From assembly GCF_002087235.1 (NCBI RefSeq), contig NZ_MUIO01000090.1, forward strand, positions 1-48,740: a DNA stretch of 48,740 nucleotides. Direction: 5' to 3'. The notes under the pieces were generated by a model. The model saw only the letters and a program-made list of their open reading frames with translations. It did no database searches and was not told the DNA's origin. Below are positions 32,836-41,732 of this stretch, piece after piece. How positions within the stretch are numbered: the stretch's first letter is position 1; every line of letters starts with the position of its first letter. This stretch comes from Pseudomonas floridensis. Its GTDB lineage: Bacteria > Pseudomonadota > Gammaproteobacteria > Pseudomonadales > Pseudomonadaceae. Made by a program: the position numbers and the translations under genes.

Positions 32836-33756
32836 TTACGGGTTGATCACGGCCTTGCCGCCCTTGAGGACCGCAAGCGCATCATCGGCAATCTGCTCGG
32901 AGGCCATGATGCCGCGGTTACGCGCCCAGCTGTCGCCATCCACTTCGGCCACCTGCTTGTTACGCACCGCGCTCAGAACCTGCCACAGCGGCTGCTTGCT
33001 CCAACTGTCCACCAGACTTGGGCGACGGTAGTGGCCGACCAACAACCAGCCCGGATCCAGCGCCAGTAATTGTTCGAGGCTGACGAACTCGGTCGGCGCT
33101 GCGTTCTTGCGCACTTCTGGCACCTGCAGGCCGATGGCTTTCAGCACGCTGCCAGCGTAAGAGTGCGGGCCGTGGACCGAGAAGCTGTCTTCACGAGCGA
33201 CGCCGAACAGCACTTTGGTGTCGGCCGGTATCTGCGCCGCGACGTTTTTCAGGTGCTCGCGGTTCTCGGCGATGCGCGTCTGCATTTGCGGACCTTTGCC
33301 CAGCGCGGTGCCGATCAGTTCGGCGGATTTCAGGCTGCCTTCGTAATCCTCGCCACGCGACGGCAGCATCAATGTCGGTGCCAGGCTGGCCAGATCGTTA
33401 TACAGCGCTTGATGACGGCCCAGGTCGGCAATGATCAGGTCCGGCTTGAGGCGCGCGATGACTTCGATGTTGGGCTGCGAGCGAAGCCCCACCGACTGCC
33501 ACTCACCGATGGCCTTGCGTGCTTTGGGCAGCACGCGATTGGCATCGCCGTCGTCCGCGGCACCCACCGGTGTCACGCCCACCGAGGCCAGGCTGTCGAG
33601 AAAGGAGAACTCCAGCACGACCACGCGTTTGGGGGTGTCAGGCAAATGAACCTTGTGCTGGCCGTCATCGATATCGATCGGCGCGGCTTGAGTTGCGCAG
33701 GCCAGGGCCGCCAACAGGCTGCCAGCCAGCAGATGGGTCAGTCGAAAAGCACGCAT
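32836..33756 (-). CDS. fecB: Iron(III)-dicitrate binding protein FecB
   Basis: 306-aa periplasmic class III binding protein with signal peptide ending around CATQAA. The start of the mature protein (DDGQHKVHLPDTPKRVVVLEFSFLDSLASVGV, then GAADDGDANRVLP) is strongly FecB-like. It delivers iron citrate (or a related chelate) to FecCDE. No fecA receptor or fecIR sensor pair accompanies it here, so outer-membrane uptake depends on genes elsewhere. No Fur operator could be identified in the ~240 bp upstream with confidence. Confidence 0.87.
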   Translation of the reverse strand: MRAFRLTHLLAGSLLAALACATQAAPIDIDDGQHKVHLPDTPKRVVVLEFSFLDSLASVGVTPVGAADDGDANRVLPKARKAIGEWQSVGLRSQPNIEVIARLKPDLIIADLGRHQALYNDLASLAPTLMLPSRGEDYEGSLKSAELIGTALGKGPQMQTRIAENREHLKNVAAQIPADTKVLFGVAREDSFSVHGPHSYAGSVLKAIGLQVPEVRKNAAPTEFVSLEQLLALDPGWLLVGHYRRPSLVDSWSKQPLWQVLSAVRNKQVAEVDGDSWARNRGIMASEQIADDALAVLKGGKAVINP

Positions 33757-33999
33757 GGCGAATGTCCTTTGCTGCGGGAACAGAGCGGTGAAAACAGCCG
33801 CGCCGGAAGGTCGCGAATAAAACGGCGGGCACTATTTCACATCGTGGCGGCGGGATCAAAAGTCATTTACGTGTGGGTGGCGTTCTCATTCCGGGCTTTT
33901 TTTGAAACCTTTTGTCACACCCTGCACTCTGAACGGCTTCACTGACAGACACCTTCATATACATCCGCGGCGATGTGTCGCAAGGGTTTGGGGAACGAA

Positions 34000-35091
34000 A
34001 TGGGCGCATTGCTCAAGCAAGAGAAGTTTTTACTGCTGGCGATCATCGCCACCTTCGTCGCCTATCCGCTGGAGCACACGCTGCTGGGCAACGGTCAGAC
34101 AGTCGCTCTGGTGGCCGGTCTGGCGCTGGTCGGCTTCATTGTCTGCGCCTCGTTGCGCGTGGCCCATCATGCCGAAATGCTCGCCGAGAAAGTCGGCGAT
34201 CCTTACGGCACGATGATCCTGACGCTGTCGGCGGTGCTGGTCGAAGTGGTGATCCTGGCGATCATGATGAGCAACGAGCCGTCACCGACGCTGGTGCGCG
34301 ACACCATTTACTCTGCCGTAATGCTCGACATCAACGGCATTCTCGGCCTGGCGGCGCTCATGGGCGGCATCAAGCACGGCGAGCAGTCTTACAACGATGA
34401 TTCGGCGCGCACCTACAGCGTGATGATCATGACCGCGATGGGCGTGTCGATGGTGGTTCCCGAGTTCATTCCCGAAGCGAACTGGAAAATCTACTCGGCG
34501 TTCACCATTGGCGCGATGATCCTGCTTTACACCTTGTTCCTGCGCATGCAGGTCGGGCCGCACAGCTACTTTTTCAGCTACAGCTACCCGGACAAGAAGA
34601 AGCGCAAGGATCAGCCTGAAGAACACGCAGAACCCGTGAACCTGACCCGTTCCATCGCCACGCTCGTGGTCGGCGTAGTGGTGATCGGTGCGCTGGCGGA
34701 GGTGATGTCCAAGACCGTCGATCTCGGCCTGGAAGGCACCGGCGCGCCGCCGGTCATGACCGCAATTCTGGTCGCGGCCATTTCCGCGTCGCCCGAGATC
34801 CTGACCGCGCTGCGTGCCGCGTTGGCCAACCGCATGCAATCGGTGGTCAACATCGCATTGGGCGCCTCGCTGTCGACGGTGATCCTGACCGTCCCGGTGA
34901 TGGAAGCGATGGCGCTCTACAGCGGCCAGCCGTTCCAGATGGCCATGACCCCGGTACAGACCGTGATGATCCTGATCACCCTGCTGGTGAGCGCGATCAA
35001 CCTCAACGACGGCGAAACCAACGCCATCGAAGGCATGACCCACTTCGTGCTGTTTGCGACGTTCATCATGCTGTCGTGTCTGGGGCTTTGA
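34000..35091 (+). CDS. CaCA-family Ca2+/H+ antiporter (ChaA/y4hA-like)
   Basis: 363 aa from ATG 34000 (GGGGAAC upstream). Two homologous halves of membrane helices separated by an acidic/lysine loop (PDKKKRKDQPEEHAEP near 205-220). Each half carries an alpha-repeat with an essential glutamate: GDPYGTMILTLSAVLVEVVILAIMM in the first and AAISASPEILTALRAALANRMQS in the second. Exports calcium (or Na+/K+) in exchange for protons. Stands alone between fecBCDE and the 8-oxoguanine deaminase, transcribed against the flow of the surrounding genes. Confidence 0.88.
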   Translation: MGALLKQEKFLLLAIIATFVAYPLEHTLLGNGQTVALVAGLALVGFIVCASLRVAHHAEMLAEKVGDPYGTMILTLSAVLVEVVILAIMMSNEPSPTLVRDTIYSAVMLDINGILGLAALMGGIKHGEQSYNDDSARTYSVMIMTAMGVSMVVPEFIPEANWKIYSAFTIGAMILLYTLFLRMQVGPHSYFFSYSYPDKKKRKDQPEEHAEPVNLTRSIATLVVGVVVIGALAEVMSKTVDLGLEGTGAPPVMTAILVAAISASPEILTALRAALANRMQSVVNIALGASLSTVILTVPVMEAMALYSGQPFQMAMTPVQTVMILITLLVSAINLNDGETNAIEGMTHFVLFATFIMLSCLGL

Positions 35092-35101
35092 ACCGAGGGG
35101 C

Positions 35102-35123
35102 GAGCGCTCGTCCTTGAGCGCTC
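35102..35123. terminator. Hairpin between convergent genes
   Basis: Two copies of the palindrome GAGCGCTC separated by 6 nt (35102-35109, 35116-35123) form an 8-bp stem in the 30-bp gap between the antiporter stop and the deaminase stop. Probably terminates both transcripts. Confidence 0.5.
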
Positions 35124-36477
35124 AACCCTGAATCAGCTCACGCGCAGCCTGGCGGTGTTGTGCGATCAGGTGCTGCAGATCCAGCCCTTCCACGTGACCC
35201 TCGATCACGCGCCATCTGCCAGCGATCATCACTCGATCCGCACGATCTGCACCGCACAGCAGAAGCGCTGACAGCGGATCGTGGCTGCCGGAGAAGCGCA
35301 ACTCGTCGAGCTTGAACAGCGCCAGGTCAGCCTGCTTGCCGACTGCCAGCTCGCCAATGTCAGTACGCCCCAATAACTGTGCCGAGCCTTTGGTGGCCCA
35401 GCCCAGCACCAACTCGGGCGTGATCTTTTCCGCGCCGTAGCGCAGCCGTTGCAGGTACAACGCCTGACGCGCTTCGAGGATCATGTTCGAGGCATCGTTG
35501 GACGCTGAACCATCCACACCAAGCCCGAGCGGTGCGCCTGCTGCGGTCAGGTCCAGCGTCGGGCAAATGCCGGAGGCCAGGCGCATGTTGGAGCTTGGGC
35601 AATGACAGATGCCCGTACCCGCGTCACCCAGACGGACGATTTCTTCCGGGTTGAAATGAATGCCGTGTGCCAGCCAGGTGCGTGGGCCGAGCCAGCCGAC
35701 GCTGTCCAGATAATCCACCGTGCGCAGGCCGAAGCGCTGAAGACAGAAGTCTTCCTCATCAAGGGTTTCGGCCAGATGAGTGTGCAGGCGCACGTCGAGC
35801 TTTTCAGCCAGTGCGGCGCTTTCAGCCATGATCTGTGGCGTGACGGAAAAGGGCGAGCACGGCGCAAGGGCGATCTGAATCTGAGCGCCGTCGCCACGCT
35901 CATGGTAGGTCTCGATCAGGCGCTGGCTGTCGGCCAGAATCACCTCGCCCTGTTGCACGGTCTGTTGCGGCGGCAGTCCGCCGTCGGCTTCGCCCAGACT
36001 CATGGAGCCGCGAGTGAGCATGGCGCGCATGCCCAGTTCACGCACGCTCTGCACCTGTACGTCGATGGCCTGTTCCAGACCGTCTGGAAACAAGTAATGG
36101 TGATCGGCGGCTGTGGTGCATCCGGACAGCAACAGCTCGGTCAGCGCAACCTTGCTGGCGACGGCCAGTTTCTCGGGCGTCAAGCGCGCCCACACCGGGT
36201 ACAGGGTTTTGAGCCATGGAAACAGAGGTTGATTGACCACGGGTGCCCAGGCTCGGGTCAGGGTCTGATAGAAGTGATGATGGGTGTTGATCAGGCCGGG
36301 CAGCAGCACATGCTCGCGAGCATCGAAGATTTCGGCACAGGGAAGGGCAGGTTGCTGCCCTGCCGCCAGCATTTCGGTGATCACGCCGCCCTCAATCACG
36401 AGCCCGCCACGGGCGTCCAGGTCATTGGCAGTGAAGACAGCGAGGGGATTTTTCAACCAGATACGGATCGCGGACAT
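35122..36477 (-). CDS. 8-oxoguanine deaminase (amidohydrolase)
   Basis: 451-aa amidohydrolase. Metal and catalytic motifs: INTHHHFYQTLTRAWAP (His66/His68), a zinc-ligand His in THLAETLDEEDF, WLAHGIHF and GVDGSASND (catalytic Asp). The whole pattern, including DHHYLFPDG, is that of Pseudomonas PA0142, biochemically an 8-oxoguanine deaminase (product urate), rather than a guanine deaminase or atrazine chlorohydrolase, to which this family is often mis-assigned. Located among purine uptake and salvage genes, and urate could leave through or enter with the NCS2 permease at 43105. Confidence 0.9.
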   Translation of the reverse strand: MSAIRIWLKNPLAVFTANDLDARGGLVIEGGVITEMLAAGQQPALPCAEIFDAREHVLLPGLINTHHHFYQTLTRAWAPVVNQPLFPWLKTLYPVWARLTPEKLAVASKVALTELLLSGCTTAADHHYLFPDGLEQAIDVQVQSVRELGMRAMLTRGSMSLGEADGGLPPQQTVQQGEVILADSQRLIETYHERGDGAQIQIALAPCSPFSVTPQIMAESAALAEKLDVRLHTHLAETLDEEDFCLQRFGLRTVDYLDSVGWLGPRTWLAHGIHFNPEEIVRLGDAGTGICHCPSSNMRLASGICPTLDLTAAGAPLGLGVDGSASNDASNMILEARQALYLQRLRYGAEKITPELVLGWATKGSAQLLGRTDIGELAVGKQADLALFKLDELRFSGSHDPLSALLLCGADRADRVMIAGRWRVIEGHVEGLDLQHLIAQHRQAARELIQG

Positions 36478-36703
36478 CGGCCGGCTCCTCTGAAAGTGGG
36501 TTCAGGGTTAGCCAGCTCAGTGTTGCCCTGTCTGCTGATCCAGGGTCGCCAGCGGCAGACAGCGCCTCGGCAAGGGAGGCGAGTTTAATGGGTTGATCAG
36601 TTTTTAATCAAGTGGCGCTCGGACGGACGCGTGCAAGGCTTTCCTGGCAGCATGCCGATGCAGAACATCGGCACGATCACATTCCTGCCTCACGCACGAT
36701 CAT

Positions 36704-37387
36704 TTACCAGGCAATCGTCTCGCCCTTGTAGTTGATGAAGTGATGCCCGCCCTTGCCCGCGTAGGCATTGAGCTGCTCAACCAGGCCGGTGGTGCTGGTC
36801 TGCACGTCGATGGCGGCATTCTCGCCGCCCATGTCGGTCTTGACCCAGCCCGGATGCAGCGACAGTACGGTCGGCCGTGGCTCGCCCAGTTGCGTGACAA
36901 AGCTGTTGGTCATCGAATTGAGCGCGGCCTTGCTGGCTTTATAAAGCGTCATGGTCTCGCCGTCAGGGCAGGCAACGCTGCCCAACACCGAACTCATGAA
37001 GGCCAGAACGCCCGTCTCGGGACGGATATGGTCGATGAAGCGCTCGGCAAGGCGGATTGGCGCAACCGCATTGGTCAGGAACAACTGGCCCAGCTCGGCG
37101 GCGGTGGCCTGCGCGGCGCTCTGGTGTTTGGGCCCCATGATTCCGGCATTGACGAACAACACGTCGAATACTTCGCCCTTCAGCTTCTGCACCAGCACTT
37201 CCAGCGAAGCGGTGTCATCAATGTCCACGGCTTCAATCCGCACACCTTCGATGGCTTTCAAGCTGTCGGCATTCTGTGGATCACGAACGGTAGCGGTGAC
37301 CTTCCAGCCCTGTTCGGTCAGGCGTTGAACCAGCCCAAGGCCCAGGCCACGCGAGGCGCCGATGATCAGCGCGGTTTTGGTCGTCAT
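36704..37387 (-). CDS. Short-chain dehydrogenase/reductase
   Basis: 227 aa from ATG 37387 (AAGGAG upstream). Classical SDR: cofactor loop GASRGLGLG near 8-16, NAG in FVNAGIMGP, catalytic Ser then YKASK (LYKASKAALNS) and PGWVKTDMGG. It belongs to the C-factor/carbonyl-reductase-like group of short SDRs. Substrate unknown. It lies between the deaminase and the nucleoside transporter on the same strand but with gaps over 200 bp, so it is probably transcribed alone. Confidence 0.88.
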   Translation of the reverse strand: MTTKTALIIGASRGLGLGLVQRLTEQGWKVTATVRDPQNADSLKAIEGVRIEAVDIDDTASLEVLVQKLKGEVFDVLFVNAGIMGPKHQSAAQATAAELGQLFLTNAVAPIRLAERFIDHIRPETGVLAFMSSVLGSVACPDGETMTLYKASKAALNSMTNSFVTQLGEPRPTVLSLHPGWVKTDMGGENAAIDVQTSTTGLVEQLNAYAGKGGHHFINYKGETIAW

Positions 37388-37542
37388 GAAAAAACTCCTT
37401 GGCAGATTGAAAAGGGCGCTACGGGCTCGGCGGCAAAACGCTATGTCCAACGCAGGAGCCTTCTCTGGTTCGGCAACGCTGCTGTCCACTTCGTTCAGCC
37501 TGAAAACCACCCGCTACAAAGCGGTCCGTGAGCATCCACGAA

Positions 37543-37572
37543 GCTTGGCTCATGGTTCTGGGTAAGCCAAGC
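37543..37572 (-). terminator. Possible terminator of the nucleoside ABC operon
   Basis: 8-bp stem GCTTGGCT / AGCCAAGC around a 14-nt loop, 49 bp beyond the stop of the last permease gene. Confidence 0.4.
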
Positions 37573-37620
37573 CCGGTGGTCACTGCAGTCTGCTGCGAAG
37601 CGCCTTCATGTTTATGTGGC

Positions 37621-38547
37621 TCAATGCCCCGCCCGCCAAGGCTGTCCAAGCGAAACCGGTGCGTACAGCCGGGTGCGCAGAGCGTCACGAGACAGCAACA
37701 CCAGCACGATGATGGTCGCAACATACGGCAGCATGGCCAGTAGGTTGGACGGAATCGCAAGCCCGATGCCTTGTGCGACCAGATGCAGAATGCTGGCCAG
37801 GCCGAACAGGTAGGCGCCCAACAGCAGACGCCAGACACGCCAACTGGCGAATACCACCAGCGCCAGAGCGATCCAGCCGCGACCGGCGCTCATGTTTTCG
37901 GCCCACATGGGTGTATACGCAAGCGACAGGTAGGCGCCTGCCAGCCCGGCCATCGCACCGCCGAACAACACCGCCAGCGTGCGGACCCGCAGTACCGGCA
38001 GGCCCATTGCGCTGGCCGCATCAGGGTTTTCGCCGACCGCCTGGATGATCAGCCCGACCCGGCTTTTCAGCAGTGCCCAGGCCACCAGTGCGAACAGGGC
38101 GAAGGACAGGTAAACCAGCAGGTCCTGAGCGAACAGCATGCGGCCGATCAGCGGGATTTCGCTCAGCAGCGGGATCTCGAACGGCTCGAAACCGCTCAGC
38201 GGCTTGCCGACCCAGGCAGCCCCGACAAAGCTCGACAGGCCGACGCCAAAAATGGTCAGGGCCAGACCGGTGGCCACCTGATTGGCATTGAACACCAGCG
38301 CAACCAGCGCGAAGAGTGCCGACAGCAGCATGCCCGCCAGCATCGCCAGCAATACGCCCAGCCACAGATTGCCAGTACTCAGCGCGATGATGAAACCGAT
38401 CACCGCCCCGAACAGCATCATGCCTTCCTGTCCCAGGTTGATCACGCCGCTCTTCTCGCAGATCAATTCACCCAGCGCAACCAGCAACAACGGCGTACCG
38501 CAGCGCACCATGGCGTAGAAAATATTGCTCAGCAGATCGATATCCAT
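37621..38547 (-). CDS. BMP-type (nucleoside) ABC permease 2
   Basis: 308 aa from ATG 38547; the stop of the preceding permease and this ATG share one base (TGATG). Branched-chain/BMP-type permease with about eight helices and the block CEKSGVINLGQEGMMLFGA, characteristic of YufQ/NupQ-like subunits. Partner of the permease at 38547-39647 and the ATPase at 39659-41212. Together with the BMP receptor at 28840 it should import purine nucleosides or bases. Confidence 0.88.
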   Translation of the reverse strand: MDIDLLSNIFYAMVRCGTPLLLVALGELICEKSGVINLGQEGMMLFGAVIGFIIALSTGNLWLGVLLAMLAGMLLSALFALVALVFNANQVATGLALTIFGVGLSSFVGAAWVGKPLSGFEPFEIPLLSEIPLIGRMLFAQDLLVYLSFALFALVAWALLKSRVGLIIQAVGENPDAASAMGLPVLRVRTLAVLFGGAMAGLAGAYLSLAYTPMWAENMSAGRGWIALALVVFASWRVWRLLLGAYLFGLASILHLVAQGIGLAIPSNLLAMLPYVATIIVLVLLSRDALRTRLYAPVSLGQPWRAGH

Positions 38548-39647
38548 CACACGGCTCCCACGGCAGGCGTCATCTGACGCTTGGCCCAGCGCAGCTTCAG
38601 GCGCGGGCGGTAAAGAATCAGTACATCGCAGGCCAGCAGGAAAAACAGCATCATGCCCTGAAACAGTTGAGTGATGGCGGGCGGCAGGTTCAGCGTCATC
38701 TGCGCGCTTTCGCCTCCCAGGTACAGCAGAGCGATCAGCAGGCTGGAGAACAGAATGCCGATGGGGTTGAGGCGCCCGAGAAACGCCACGGTAATCGCGG
38801 CGTAGCCGTAACCCGGCGAAACCTGCGGCACCAGTTGTCCGATGGGGCCGGTGACTTCCGAAACACCCGCCAACCCGGCCAGCGCGCCGCTGATCAGCAA
38901 CGCCAGCCACACCAGACGTTTCTCACGAAAGCCGACGAACCCGGCAGCACGTTTGTCCAGACCCAGCACCTTGATCTGAAAACCGATGAAGCTGCGCTGC
39001 AGCAGCACCCACACCGCTATCAGTGCGAACAGTGCGAAATACACGCCCACATGCGCGCGGCCATCCTCCATCAGCAGCGGAAGACGACTGGCGTCCCCAA
39101 AGGTCGCCGACTCTGGAAAGTTCATGCCCGCCGGGTCCTTGAGCGGACCGTGCACGAAGTACAGCAGCAGATTGAGCGCGATGTAGTTGAGCATGATGCT
39201 GGTGAGGATTTCATTGGCATTGAAGTGCGTGCGCAACCAGGCGGTCACTCCGGCCCATGCGGCACCGGCCAGTGTCCCGGCGAGCAGGACGATCACCAGT
39301 GCCCAGCGGCTTTCCATCTCGATGATATTGACCGCCACCGCGCTGCCCGCCAGAGCGCCGAGCAGCAGTTGGCCTTCGGCCCCGATGTTCCAGATGCGCG
39401 CCTGATAGGCCACTGCCAGACCCAGCGCGCACAGCAGAATCGGCAGGGTTTTGACCATCAGTTCCGACAGCCCGTACAGATCGCTGACCGGCGCGATCAA
39501 CAAGGTGTGCAGCGTCACCCAGGGATCGAGCCCCAGCGCGATGAACAGCAGCGATCCGCTCACCAGCGTCAGCACGGCTGCCAGCAGGGGAGAGCACCAC
39601 AACATGGCGCGCGACTGCTGTCCGCGCGGTTCCAGAGAAAGCAGCAT
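38547..39647 (-). CDS. BMP-type (nucleoside) ABC permease 1
   Basis: 366 aa from ATG 39647 (CGGAGC upstream), the usual length of YufP/NupP-like subunits. Family blocks: IWNIGAEGQLLLGALAGSAVAV, FNANEILTSIMLNYIA and GPIGQLVPQVSPGYGYAAITVAFLG. About ten helices. Begins 11 nt after the ATPase gene; the order ATPase-permease-permease is standard for this transporter class. Confidence 0.88.
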   Translation of the reverse strand: MLLSLEPRGQQSRAMLWCSPLLAAVLTLVSGSLLFIALGLDPWVTLHTLLIAPVSDLYGLSELMVKTLPILLCALGLAVAYQARIWNIGAEGQLLLGALAGSAVAVNIIEMESRWALVIVLLAGTLAGAAWAGVTAWLRTHFNANEILTSIMLNYIALNLLLYFVHGPLKDPAGMNFPESATFGDASRLPLLMEDGRAHVGVYFALFALIAVWVLLQRSFIGFQIKVLGLDKRAAGFVGFREKRLVWLALLISGALAGLAGVSEVTGPIGQLVPQVSPGYGYAAITVAFLGRLNPIGILFSSLLIALLYLGGESAQMTLNLPPAITQLFQGMMLFFLLACDVLILYRPRLKLRWAKRQMTPAVGAV

Positions 39648-39658
39648 CTTTTGCTCCG

Positions 39659-41212
39659 TTAACCAGGCGTGTGGGCCTGGGTTTGAGAAGGGGCGAATTG
39701 ACCCGCCATCCAGCCGCCGATCTGCACGGTGCTGGTCTGTCCGGTCGGAATCAGGTCGCAAAGTTGTCCGCCGCTCAGGGCGGCGAGGCGGTCACTGATC
39801 TGGAACAGTTCGTCGAGGTCCTCGGAGATCACCAGAATCGCCGCACCGGCATCGCGCAGGGCAATGAGTGCGCGATGGATGGCCGCCGCCGCGCCGACAT
39901 CCACGCCCCAGGTCGGGTGCGCGGCCACCAGCAGTTTCGGGTTCTGCATGATCTCGCGGCCCAGAATGAATTTCTGCAGGTTGCCGCCGGAGAGGCTGCG
40001 CGCTGCGGTCTGGGCATCCGGCGTCTTGACCGCAAAACGGCGAATGATCTCATCCGCCAATGCGCGGACCTTGTTGCGCTGAATCAAGCCGCGGCTGACC
40101 AGACCTTGCTGAAACGCCGTGAGCAGCGCGTTATCGGCCAGGCTCAATTCAGGCACCGCGCCGTGGCCCAGGCGTTCGGCCGGTACGAAGGCCAGGCCAC
40201 GTTTGCGCCTGGCGTCGGGACGCAGGTGGCCGACCGGTGTATCGGCGAAACGCAGCGTGGCCGCTTGATCGACGGGCAGGCGCTGTTCGCCGCTGAGCAG
40301 AGCGAGCAATTCGTCCTGTCCGTTGCCCGCTACACCGGCGATGCCGACGATTTCGCCGCTGCGCACTTGCAGGCTCACGTCCTTCAGCGAGCAACCGAAC
40401 GGGTCGGGGTTGTGCCAGGACAAGCGCTCGATCCTCAAAAACGGTGCCGCGCCGCTGACTTTTTCATACTGCGCGGTCAGGCCTTCGGCATCACCCACCA
40501 TCAGCCGCGCCAGCTCAAGGTCAGAGCATTCGGCCGGGATGCAGTGCCCTGAAACCTTTCCGTTGCGCAACACCGTTGCGCTGTGACACAGGGCCCGGAC
40601 CTCACCCAGCTTGTGGCTGATGAACAGGATGCTGCAGCCCTCGGCCGCCAGATGCCTCAGGGTGACGAACAACTCTTCGGCTTCCAGCGGCGTGAGCACG
40701 GACGTCGGCTCGTCGAGAATCAACAGGCGAATGTCCTGCATCAGGCAGCGAATGATTTCTACCTTTTGCCGCTCGCCAATCGACAGGCTGTGGACCAGCC
40801 GCTGTGGCTCCAGAGCCATGCCATAGCGCTGTGACACCTCACGAATGCGTGGCTCCAGCTGTTTCGGTGTTCCGGCAGCCGCACCCATCGCCAAGGCGAT
40901 GTTCTGCGCCACGCTCAGGGTTTCAAACAGTGAAAAGTGCTGAAACACCATGCCGATGCCCAGGCTCCTCGCCTGCGCGGGGTTACGCATGGTCTGCGGC
41001 TGACCTTGCCAGACGATGGCACCGGCGTCCGGCTGCGTCACGCCATAGATGATCTTCATCAGGGTGCTCTTGCCGGCGCCGTTTTCACCCAGCAGCGCGT
41101 GGATTTCGCCTGGCTGAATGGTCAGATCGACGGCGTCGTTGGCCAGACAGCCGGGATACCGTTTGGTGATGTGGCGCAATTGGAGACGCGCAGGTATCGC
41201 GTGGTTTGACAT
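39659..41212 (-). CDS. BMP-type (nucleoside) ABC transporter ATPase
   Basis: 517 aa with two fused ABC domains. The first has Walker A GENGAGKST, signature LSIGERQKVEI and Walker B LLILDEPTSVL. The second has the degenerate nucleotide loop GVAGNGQDEL in place of Walker A plus LSGGNLQKFILGREI, as in all YufO/NupO and ribose-type fused ATPases. Powers the two permeases downstream. The adjacent 520-bp upstream gap contains its promoter and a cluster of DnaA boxes. Confidence 0.9.
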   Translation of the reverse strand: MSNHAIPARLQLRHITKRYPGCLANDAVDLTIQPGEIHALLGENGAGKSTLMKIIYGVTQPDAGAIVWQGQPQTMRNPAQARSLGIGMVFQHFSLFETLSVAQNIALAMGAAAGTPKQLEPRIREVSQRYGMALEPQRLVHSLSIGERQKVEIIRCLMQDIRLLILDEPTSVLTPLEAEELFVTLRHLAAEGCSILFISHKLGEVRALCHSATVLRNGKVSGHCIPAECSDLELARLMVGDAEGLTAQYEKVSGAAPFLRIERLSWHNPDPFGCSLKDVSLQVRSGEIVGIAGVAGNGQDELLALLSGEQRLPVDQAATLRFADTPVGHLRPDARRKRGLAFVPAERLGHGAVPELSLADNALLTAFQQGLVSRGLIQRNKVRALADEIIRRFAVKTPDAQTAARSLSGGNLQKFILGREIMQNPKLLVAAHPTWGVDVGAAAAIHRALIALRDAGAAILVISEDLDELFQISDRLAALSGGQLCDLIPTGQTSTVQIGGWMAGQFAPSQTQAHTPG

Positions 41213-41732
41213 ATCGGGCTCTGATGCAGGAGAGGATCGCTCGTGGGTAAAGCAAAATCCTGGCCAGGGAGTCAGCTTTTCTCACAATGCGCAGAATCGG
41301 GCCTGACAGAACGGCATAAAGTGCTCGCTAAGCCAATAAGCGAGCTATCGGCACCAGATCGGGGCGTACCTGCGGATAACGAGAGCTAATATGGCTCATT
41401 GATTTGAGCAAAAAATGTACAGATGCCTGCGAGAGAGACCGGTCAACCCGCAGCGCGACCCTTGCACCTGTTATCCACAGGTTGCTCCACAGTTCCTGTG
41501 CGAAAGGCGATGAACCGAGAATAACGCCGTATGGCTTAGCAGCCGAACGTGCTAAGGGTCGTTAAATCGCTGTTTTGTCGATGTTTTTACAGCGACACTT
41601 GTTAATTGTACAAAAAATGATCAATCGCCCGTATCGCTTGCCCGATAAGGCTTGCAGCGGTATGTGCTCAGCTTATCCACAGCCGGATGCACAGTAGATG
41701 TGGGCAAAACGCAGACTTTCTTGACGTTGTGG
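41213..41732. other. Non-coding gap with DnaA boxes and dyads
   Basis: 520 bp without a credible gene. Perfect DnaA boxes TTATCCACA lie at 41471-41479 and 41673-41681; a one-mismatch box (TTATCCGCA, minus strand) is at 41371-41379. Inverted repeats: GCTCGCT/AGCGAGC (41323-41345), CTTAGCA/TGCTAAG (41535-41556), TCGCTGT/ACAGCGA (41567-41595). The right half is AT-rich (TTGTTAATTGTAC at ~41600). It must also carry the promoter of the nucleoside transporter operon at its left end. Confidence 0.7.

Noticed and set aside
33757..33999. Fur box between fecB and the antiporter gene
   Set aside because: Fragments such as AATGAGAA exist, but no 19-bp inverted match or three adjacent hexamers; too weak to call.
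41213..41732. Purine riboswitch upstream of the nucleoside transporter
   Set aside because: The conserved purine-aptamer loops are not visible; the dyads do not stack into the required three-way junction.
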